Shown here in pieces: positions 9,063-15,521 of a stretch of 64,000 bases of DNA; the stretch's first letter is position 1, and every line of letters begins with the position of its first letter. The notes beneath the pieces were generated by a model. It did no database searches and was not told the origin of the DNA. It worked only from the letters and a program-made list of their open reading frames with translations. The translations under genes and the position numbers were made by a program. The DNA is from Leadbetterella sp964423865 (GTDB lineage Bacteria > Bacteroidota > Bacteroidia > Cytophagales > Spirosomataceae): assembly GCA_964423865.1 (NCBI GenBank), contig CAYRGN010000015.1, positions 10,440 to 74,439 on the forward strand, read 5' to 3'.

Positions 9063-11021
9063 ATGAAAAGTGTATTTAAAATATTAGTGACAATCTTTGC
9101 TGCCACCTGGGCGCTGGTGTCCTGCTCTCCTGAAGAGTTTGGCCTGGGCAGCGTGGATGTGAAGCCGGGCGACCTGGTACCGGGAATCGCCTATAAGATT
9201 GAGGCAGACGCCCAGAACCCGAATATCATTCACCTCACCAGCCTGATGGACAAAAAGTATACGCCTCTGTGGGATCACCCCCAGGGCAGGAGCCAGGACG
9301 GCACCGTGAGCCTGAAAATTCCTTTTCCCGGTACGTATACCGTGAAATTCGGGGTACAGACCCGGGGAGGTATCGTGTACGGGGAGCCTACTACTTTTGA
9401 GGTAGCAAGTTTTTATGCTCCCTTTGTGGAAGACGAGATGTGGGAAATGCTTTCGGGTGGGGTAGACCAGGAGAAAACCTGGTACCTTGACCTCGACGGC
9501 GAGGCGCTAAGCCGCCATTTTGCAGGCCCCCTGTTTTTCTATGGCACCGATAACGGATGGCTGGGCGACTGCCTCAAAGACGGAGGCGACTGCTGGAACT
9601 GGAACCCCGATTACCCGGGCAACTCCTGGCTGATGAATGCCTCCGATTTTGGTACCATGACGTTTGACCTGAAAGGGGGCGCAAACGTAAAAGTGAATCA
9701 CGCCACCATCCCCGGAAGAGGGCAGGAGACCGGCACCTATATGCTGGATACCGACAATAAGACCATGCGGATCACCGACGCAGCGCCGCTTCACGACAGC
9801 GGCCGCGACGGCGTAGTCATTGACTGGGGAAATATACGGATACTTTCCCTCACCAAAGACCACATGCAGCTGGCGGTGTTACGTGATCCCGTATTATCCG
9901 GAGAAGGCGCCTGTCTGCTGGTTTATAATTACATCTCCAAGGAATTCAAAGACAACTGGACTCCGGGAGAAACTGCAGAACCGGAGCCGCCGTATACCGG
10001 CGATGCCAACAATGACCTGACCACGTCGACTACCACCACTAAGAAATGGGTGATGTCGGAGGCTACTCCGTACAACTGGACCGACCTGGCAGGGGCGTTC
10101 CTGAATCCGTGGACCAGCGCGCAGGACTATGTCAATACCGGGTGGGCGCCGTACAATGCCGCCACCATCAAGAATATTTCCCTTACCCTGGCAAAAACCG
10201 GGACCAAAGCCGGGAATTACACTTTTACCGATGGCTCGGCCAACGCCATCAGCGGTACCTACACCATTGACGATAAAAACAATATCCAGTTCGATAAGGC
10301 GATCTCCTTCACCATTGCCGACTGGGTGTCTTTAAATACCACCGCTGATAAAACCCTGAGGTTATTAAAGACCGAAACCGATGCGGCCGGTAACCTGTCG
10401 GGCATCTGGCTGGGCGCGCGCGATGCCGTGAAAGCGGAATACATGGCGTATCATTTTGTGCCGGGTGGCGCCGCTACCTCTGATCCTATGGCCGCCTGGA
10501 AGGCCGCTTTGGTAGGAAAAACCTTTAAACCGGATGTCAACTGGTTTGTAGACTGGGTAGAGTTTCCTCCCAACTTTGCCGGTGGCTGGACCAGCGCCTC
10601 TACTTTCGGTAATGATTTTACCTCGAACGGATGGGTTTGGGATGCCAACGTGAAAGCTGTGGCCGAAAGCGCCAGCCTGAGTTTCCGTCAGGACGGTAAT
10701 GATATCAAGGTAGACCTGAAACAAACCCTTGACGGCAAAGCCTATGAGGCTACCGGTACCGTTATTATTGATACGGAAAAAAGTATACTGAATATCAGTA
10801 TTCCCTTGGTAGATTATAAGGGAACAGCCGCTGAGTGGCTGCCCTCGACCAATTCCAAATCGGTTTCAGGTAGTAAAAACGACTGGTACTTTGTTTCTCA
10901 CGGTGGGGCGAACCTGAACAATATCGATGCCCAGGGATTATGGCTGGGTGTGGTGTCTAATTCCGTAGCAGACGGAGATACCAAAGACGAAGTACTCATT
11001 TTTCATTACGTAAAAGATTGA
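9063..11021 (+). CDS. Surface glycan-binding lipoprotein (SGBP-like), three related modules
   Basis: 652 residues with a lipobox (TWALVSC-SPEEF). An N-terminal Ig/PKD-like domain (about residues 25-120, from VKPGDLVPG to TFEVAS) is followed by three lectin-like modules starting near residues 130, 320 and 470. Each has a Trp/Asn-rich opening (WYLDLDG, KKWVMSEATPYNW, FKPDVNWFVDW) and ends with a similar LWLG/YHFV or VVSNS/IFHYV segment. The position directly after SusD is that of the variable SusE/SusF/SGBP gene. The many exposed Trp residues fit polysaccharide binding at the cell surface. I do not recognise a named family for the modules, and the binding specificity is unknown. Confidence 0.72.
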   Translation: MKSVFKILVTIFAATWALVSCSPEEFGLGSVDVKPGDLVPGIAYKIEADAQNPNIIHLTSLMDKKYTPLWDHPQGRSQDGTVSLKIPFPGTYTVKFGVQTRGGIVYGEPTTFEVASFYAPFVEDEMWEMLSGGVDQEKTWYLDLDGEALSRHFAGPLFFYGTDNGWLGDCLKDGGDCWNWNPDYPGNSWLMNASDFGTMTFDLKGGANVKVNHATIPGRGQETGTYMLDTDNKTMRITDAAPLHDSGRDGVVIDWGNIRILSLTKDHMQLAVLRDPVLSGEGACLLVYNYISKEFKDNWTPGETAEPEPPYTGDANNDLTTSTTTTKKWVMSEATPYNWTDLAGAFLNPWTSAQDYVNTGWAPYNAATIKNISLTLAKTGTKAGNYTFTDGSANAISGTYTIDDKNNIQFDKAISFTIADWVSLNTTADKTLRLLKTETDAAGNLSGIWLGARDAVKAEYMAYHFVPGGAATSDPMAAWKAALVGKTFKPDVNWFVDWVEFPPNFAGGWTSASTFGNDFTSNGWVWDANVKAVAESASLSFRQDGNDIKVDLKQTLDGKAYEATGTVIIDTEKSILNISIPLVDYKGTAAEWLPSTNSKSVSGSKNDWYFVSHGGANLNNIDAQGLWLGVVSNSVADGDTKDEVLIFHYVKD

Positions 11022-11035
11022 TTGATTTTTAAACC

Positions 11036-11076
11036 ATATTGGGGGGCCACCTTGGTTGAGGCCTCCCAATATTTTT
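11036..11076 (+). terminator. Intrinsic terminator or attenuator between SGBP and GH5 genes
   Basis: A 13-bp stem with one mismatch (11036-11048 pairing with 11060-11072, arms ATATTGGGGGGCC and GGCCTCCCAATAT) has an 11-base loop and runs into TTTTT at 11072-11076. It lies 15 bases after the SGBP stop and 20 bases before the GH5 ATG. Transcription of the SusCD unit should partly stop here, so the enzyme gene would be expressed at a lower level by read-through or from its own weak promoter. Confidence 0.8.
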
Positions 11077-11095
11077 CACGCAGAACCCATTATTT

Positions 11096-12781
11096 ATGCC
11101 CAGAATCGTGTTTTTCATTTTATCGTGCTTTGTGAGCCTTTCCTGCCGGGACAAAACACCGGAAGTGGTGCCGGAAATTGTGGTGTCACTGACCGAAATC
11201 CAGGCAGGAGAAGAGGCCGGAGAGTATGATTTTCATGTGAAGTGCAATACCGGTTGGACGGCCTCTGCTTCTCAGGCCTGGACCGTGATTCGTATGCAGG
11301 AAGGTGGCGCGGGTACCACCCGGGTAGTGCTGGCGGTAGAGGCAAATACCGATGCCCAGAGCCGGGAGAGTATCCTGACCATCCGCTCCGGAACCGTCAG
11401 TACCCAGGTCAAAGTTACCCAGAAAGGCGCCGATATACTGAATGTCAGTAGCAGTGAATTCGATCTGGATTCTCCCGGAGGGGAGATCACTTTTGAAGTG
11501 GAATCTTCTGCTTCCTTTACCGTAGATAATCCTTTTTTCTGGATGGTGCAGCAGTCGCCCACGGGGAATAGCTATCGTTTCCTTATTGGGGAAAATCCCA
11601 CGCATTTCCCCAGAACGGGTACCCTTACCCTTACTTCCGGCAAGGCAAGCCGCGTAATCACCGTTCACCAGGAAGGTAAAAAATTAACCATAGACCCGGA
11701 TAAAGCCGGGGTGGAAAGTGATGCGCCCGCCCTCGCCCAAAAAATCAATATCGGCTGGAACCTGGGCAATAGCCTGGAAGCCTGTTCCAACGAATACAGT
11801 GCCAGCGAAACCCTTTGGGGAAACCCCAAAACCACAAAAGCGTTGATTGACCTGATCAAGCGCTCGGGTTTTAATGCCGTGCGCATACCTACAGCCTGGA
11901 GCGGCTATATTGAAGACCGGAATACCCACAAGATAAGTGACGAGTGGATCATGCGCGTGCGGGAGGTAGTAGACTACTGTATGGAAAACGGCATGTACGC
12001 CATCGTCAATATTCACTGGGACGGGGGCTGGCTGGAGAACAATCCTACCTACGCCAGGCAGACAGAAGTCAACGCGAAGCAAAAAGCCTTGTGGGAACAG
12101 ATTGCGGTGGCTTTCCGCGATTACGACGAACATCTTCTTTTCGCGGGTACGAATGAGGTGCATGCCGACTATAACCGTCCTACAGCCGAACATCTGGCCG
12201 TGCAGATGTCGTACAACCAGACGTTTGTAGACGCCGTACGCTCTACCGGCGGGAAAAACGCCTGGAGGGTGCTGATTGCCCAGGGGTACAACACCAACGT
12301 GCAGTATACCTATGAGTCGCTGGTGTTGCCTCAGGATCCTGCCGCTAACCGGATGATGGCCGAAGTGCATTATTACGACCCCTATGACTTTACCATAGAC
12401 GATAGTTCCGGTTTCAAATACCTGTGGGGAAAAGATTTCAAAGGCAGCGCAGGCGTTTCGAACTGGGGGCAGGAGGAGTGGGTGGATCAGACCTTCGGCA
12501 TGATGAAGGAGAAGTTTGTTTCCAAAGGGGTACCGGTGATCCTGGGAGAATACGCGGCCTCGTATCGGGCTGCACTTCCCGCCAATGTGTTGGAAGAACA
12601 CAAAAAAGCCCGGAACTATTACCTGTATTATGTGACCCGGGCCGCAAAGGCCAACGGGTTGCTGCCTTTCTACTGGGACAATGGCGGAACGGGAAATAAC
12701 GCTTCCGGTATTTTCAACCGGCATAACCTCACCGTGGTGCATGCCGATGCCCTGGAAGCGCTGATCAGCGCGACAAAATAG
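11096..12781 (+). CDS. GH5 endo-beta-glucanase/xyloglucanase with two BACON domains, lipoprotein
   Basis: 561 residues with a lipobox (CFVSLSC-RDK). Residues about 25-115 and 118-200 are two BACON domains, the second starting LNVSSSEFDLD. A GH5 barrel spans about 215-560 and opens with GWNLGNSLEA. By motif, the acid/base is Glu354 in GTNEVH and the nucleophile is Glu485 in LGEYAAS. The opening motif and length suggest subfamily GH5_4. BACON plus GH5_4 on a surface lipoprotein matches the vanguard endo-xyloglucanase of Bacteroides xyloglucan loci, in which the BACON domain holds the enzyme away from the membrane. A general cellulase or mixed-linkage glucanase is the alternative. It is the last gene of the utilization locus and faces a convergent thioredoxin gene 3 bases beyond its stop. 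Confidence 0.88.
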   Translation: MPRIVFFILSCFVSLSCRDKTPEVVPEIVVSLTEIQAGEEAGEYDFHVKCNTGWTASASQAWTVIRMQEGGAGTTRVVLAVEANTDAQSRESILTIRSGTVSTQVKVTQKGADILNVSSSEFDLDSPGGEITFEVESSASFTVDNPFFWMVQQSPTGNSYRFLIGENPTHFPRTGTLTLTSGKASRVITVHQEGKKLTIDPDKAGVESDAPALAQKINIGWNLGNSLEACSNEYSASETLWGNPKTTKALIDLIKRSGFNAVRIPTAWSGYIEDRNTHKISDEWIMRVREVVDYCMENGMYAIVNIHWDGGWLENNPTYARQTEVNAKQKALWEQIAVAFRDYDEHLLFAGTNEVHADYNRPTAEHLAVQMSYNQTFVDAVRSTGGKNAWRVLIAQGYNTNVQYTYESLVLPQDPAANRMMAEVHYYDPYDFTIDDSSGFKYLWGKDFKGSAGVSNWGQEEWVDQTFGMMKEKFVSKGVPVILGEYAASYRAALPANVLEEHKKARNYYLYYVTRAAKANGLLPFYWDNGGTGNNASGIFNRHNLTVVHADALEALISATK

Positions 12782-12784
12782 GAA

Positions 12785-13303
12785 TTACTGCCGGAGTATG
12801 CCTTCAAAGAGATTCAGGAAATTCTGGGCCATAAAGTCTGACATGCCTTCGTGGCGGTAGCTGATTTCTCCTTTTTTGTTGAGAATAACCGTGGTAGGGA
12901 TGGCTTGCCCGAGAAAAGCTTCCGGGATCATACTGGCCGGACTGTACACAGGGAAAGTGTAGTTGTTCTTCTCCACGAAACTTTTGGCCAGTTCGGGCTG
13001 GTTATCGATTTCTACCACCATAAATTCTACCTCGGGATGCCCCTGGTATTGATTATAAAAAGCCTGTAAAGAGGGCATTTCTTTGATGCAGGGTCCGCAC
13101 CAGGTGGCCCAGAAATTGAGTACCACCACTTTGCCGTTCAAGGTGGAAAGATCCACATCACGTCCGTCGAGGTGCGTAAATACTACGCTGGAAGGTCCTT
13201 GTGCCGCTTCTGTAGCGGCAGATTCCTGTTCGCTATTTTCTTCACCGGTAGAAATACATGCGTTCAGGGAAAGAAGGAGTACCAGGAAAAGGATATGTTT
13301 CAT
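12785..13303 (-). CDS. TlpA/ResA-like thioredoxin-fold lipoprotein
   Basis: 172 residues. The N-terminus MKHILFLVLLLSLNAC-IS is a lipoprotein signal with Cys16 as the lipid site. It is followed by a low-complexity Glu/Ala linker to about residue 36 and a TlpA-like AhpC/TSA fold. The redox motif is WCGPC (Cys69, Cys72), and the cis-Pro region is AIPTTVILNKKG. Such proteins reduce disulfides in the periplasm, for example in c-type cytochrome maturation or repair. It ends 3 bases from the convergent GH5 stop. The redox fold is certain; the partner is unknown. Confidence 0.92.
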   Translation of the reverse strand: MKHILFLVLLLSLNACISTGEENSEQESAATEAAQGPSSVVFTHLDGRDVDLSTLNGKVVVLNFWATWCGPCIKEMPSLQAFYNQYQGHPEVEFMVVEIDNQPELAKSFVEKNNYTFPVYSPASMIPEAFLGQAIPTTVILNKKGEISYRHEGMSDFMAQNFLNLFEGILRQ

Positions 13304-13312
13304 GAAGGGAAT

Positions 13313-13347
13313 GTTAGACGTTAGATATTAGCTTTTAGTCCAATAGT
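13313..13347. repeat. Heptad-word array between two thioredoxin genes
   Basis: Five consecutive 7-bp words in register: GTTAGAC, GTTAGAT, ATTAGCT, TTTAGTC, CAATAGT (13313, 13320, 13327, 13334, 13341). The array starts 10 bases upstream of one start codon and its last word reaches the first base of the next gene's stop codon. It belongs to the class of 7-bp-period arrays described in the findings. Confidence 0.75.
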
Positions 13348-13643
13348 TATTTGTATTGCTGAATAAGTTTTTCTAGCTGGTGTACGGGTACCAGGCCCGA
13401 CTGGCGCCAGAGGGGTTGGCCGTTTTTGAATAAGATTAAGGTAGGTACGCCCTGTATCTTGTACTGTTGGGCGATGGCCGGATTGATGTCCACATCCACT
13501 TTCAGAATGGAGGCGTCTTCCCCTACTTTTTGTTTCAGTTCGGTCAGCATGGGGGCCATGGTCTTACAAGGGCCACACCAGGTGGCAAAAAAATCTACCA
13601 GGGTCAGTTGGTCACTATTGATCTTCTTAAAAAACGAGTTCAT
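13347..13643 (-). CDS. Thioredoxin-family protein
   Basis: 98 residues from the ATG at 13643; a longer reading from a TTG at 13673 adds ten unlikely residues. It is a minimal thioredoxin fold with no signal peptide, so probably cytoplasmic. The redox motif is WCGPC (Cys23, Cys26), and the conserved cis-Pro is in QGVPTLILFKNGQ. It is slightly shorter than classical thioredoxin (about 105), with a reduced N-terminal strand/helix. It lies downstream of the ornithine aminotransferase gene in the same direction and upstream of a second thioredoxin-fold gene. The substrate is unknown. Confidence 0.93.
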   Translation of the reverse strand: MNSFFKKINSDQLTLVDFFATWCGPCKTMAPMLTELKQKVGEDASILKVDVDINPAIAQQYKIQGVPTLILFKNGQPLWRQSGLVPVHQLEKLIQQYK

Positions 13644-13679
13644 ATACAGCAGGATGCTTTTAAATCTCAACAAAAAAGA

Positions 13680-14939
13680 TCAGTCAATAGGTTCAAACTG
13701 TTTTAAAGTATCGGTGATAATGGTAATGCAGGAACGCAATTCTTCTTCCGAAATGACCAGGGGAGGGGCAAAACGGATCTTATTGCCGTGGGTAGGTTTG
13801 GCCAGCAATCCATTCCGCATGAGGGCCATACAGATTTCCCAACCCAGTTCAGAATCTTCCGTGGTGTTAATTTCAATGGCATTGAGCAGTCCTCTGCCCC
13901 TTACCAGTTTCACCACGCGGCTGTTTTCAATGTAATCGTTCAGTTGAGCACGGAAAAGCTCTCCTAAGGTACGGGCCTTTTCGGCCAGGTTTTCATCCAG
14001 TACCACCTGGAGCGCTTCGCGCGCTACCTGACAGGCCAGAGGGTTGCCTCCGTAGGTCGAGCCGTGTTCGCCCGGCCGGATAGTCAGCATGATCTCGTCG
14101 TCGGCCAGTACCGCAGAAACGGGTAGAGCTCCGCCCGAAAGCGCCTTTCCAAGAATCACGATGTCGGGTCTCAGACCTTCATGATCTACACACAGCATTT
14201 TACCCGTACGGGCAATACCCGTCTGTATTTCATCGGCGATAAAGAGTACACGGGCAGCCTTGCAGAGGCGGGCCACTTTGGTGAGGTAGCCGTCTTTCGG
14301 TACTTTTACCCCGGCCTCGCCCTGTATGGGCTCCACGATAAAACCCGCGATAAACGGATCCGAAATCAGCGCATTTTCAAGGGCTTCCACATTGTCATAC
14401 TCCACCGTTTCCACGCCGGGGAGGAAAGGGCCGAAGCCGGTGGTACTGACGGGGTCGGTGGAGGCCGAAATAATGCCGGTGGTTCTGCCGTGGAAGTTCT
14501 CCCGGGCAAAAAGCACCCGGGCCTTTCCTTCCGGTATTCCCTTTTTCTCATACCCCCACTTCCGACAAAGTTTAAGGGCGGTTTCTACGGCTTCCACCCC
14601 TGTATTCATCATCAATACCTTGTCGTATCCGAAAAGCTCCGTAATATACTTCTCAAATTCACCGAGCGGGGCGCTGTGAAAAGCCCGGGAAGTGAGCGTA
14701 AGCTTCTGTGCCTGGTCGGTGAGGGCCCGGATGATCCGCGGATGGCAATGGCCCTGGTTGACCGCCGAATACGCCGAAAGAAAATCGAAGTACCGGTTGC
14801 CTTCCACGTCCCAAAGGTAAACGCCCTCTCCCCTCTCCAGCACCACAGGCAGGGGGTGGTAATTGTGCGCGCCGTATTTTTCTTCCAGGTCAATATAAAA
14901 CGACGCGGAATGTCCGATGGAGGGGGTAGAATGGGCCAT
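13680..14939 (-). CDS. rocD: Ornithine aminotransferase
   Basis: 419 residues, full length for the family. It is a class III PLP-dependent aminotransferase that converts L-ornithine and 2-oxoglutarate to glutamate-5-semialdehyde and glutamate, linking arginine and proline metabolism. The N-terminal segment (KYGAHNYHPLPVVLERGEG, YLWDVEGNRYFDFLSAYSA) is diagnostic of ornithine rather than acetylornithine aminotransferases. The PLP lysine is about Lys265 in LGKALSGG, the cofactor-stacking segment is FIADEIQTGIARTG, and STYGGNPLACQVA lies near the phosphate site. It is cytoplasmic and probably monocistronic or followed by the thioredoxin gene 36 bases away. Confidence 0.95.
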   Translation of the reverse strand: MAHSTPSIGHSASFYIDLEEKYGAHNYHPLPVVLERGEGVYLWDVEGNRYFDFLSAYSAVNQGHCHPRIIRALTDQAQKLTLTSRAFHSAPLGEFEKYITELFGYDKVLMMNTGVEAVETALKLCRKWGYEKKGIPEGKARVLFARENFHGRTTGIISASTDPVSTTGFGPFLPGVETVEYDNVEALENALISDPFIAGFIVEPIQGEAGVKVPKDGYLTKVARLCKAARVLFIADEIQTGIARTGKMLCVDHEGLRPDIVILGKALSGGALPVSAVLADDEIMLTIRPGEHGSTYGGNPLACQVAREALQVVLDENLAEKARTLGELFRAQLNDYIENSRVVKLVRGRGLLNAIEINTTEDSELGWEICMALMRNGLLAKPTHGNKIRFAPPLVISEEELRSCITIITDTLKQFEPID

Positions 14940-14995
14940 AATCGAAACGGATTTTTGACAAGATAGGGTTTTTTGTGGGAAAAAGCAAAAGCGAT

Positions 14996-15480
14996 GTTTT
15001 ACCGATATGTAACCCTACCGGTATGTAATCCCTACGGGATATTTTGGAACGGGTTTTTTTATCGATTTTACCGATATGTAACCCCTATCGATATGTAACC
15101 CCTACGGGGTATTTTGGAAATGACGTAATCCTTTTTCTACCGATATGTAACCCCTACGGGGTNNNNNNNNNNNNNNNNNNNNNNNNNNNNNNNNNNNNNN
15201 NNNNNNNNNNNNNNNNNNNNNNNNNNNNNNNNNNNNNNNNNNNNNNNNNNNNNNNNNNNNNNATTTTGGATAACATAATGACATCGATCCGTAATTCGTA
15301 ATTTGCAATTCGTAATTCGCTACCGATATGTAACCCCTACGGGGTATTTTGGATAACATATTGACATCGATTCGTAATTCGCCACCGATATTTAACCCCT
15401 ACGGGGTATTTTGGATAACATAATGACATCGATCCGTAATTCGTAATTTGCAATTCGTAATTGGTAATTCGCCACCGTAG
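14996..15480. repeat. Composite intergenic repeat: hairpin-core units with heptad-word arrays
   Basis: This fills most of the 582-base space between rocD and the cargo gene. A roughly 32-base unit starting ACCGATATGTAACCCC, with a short palindromic core ACCCC-TAC-GGGGT and ending TATTTTGGA, recurs near 15001, 15070, 15139, 15322 and 15384 (the first two are internally doubled). The copies at 15263 and 15408 are followed by an identical block that includes 7-bp words CGTAATT, CGTAATT, TGCAATT, CGTAATT (15290-15317 and 15435-15462, the latter continuing to 15476). A trace of a decayed unit follows at 15474. Units vary in length, and I see no coding potential. Confidence 0.85.
15163..15262. other. 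Assembly gap of 100 N inside the repeat
   Basis: Exactly 100 Ns interrupt a repeat unit. The flanking sequence resumes in the same unit (GGGGT before, ATTTTGGA after), so the gap probably hides an unknown number of further repeat copies. The round number suggests a placeholder length. Confidence 0.98.
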
Positions 15481-15521
15481 GGATTATACATCCAATTCGC
15501 ATATTACAGATTATCGGTGGT

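Noticed and set aside
14996..15480. Repeat cluster as a CRISPR array
   Set aside because: Units vary in length and are partly fused, the sequence between them is itself repeated, and no cas genes are near.
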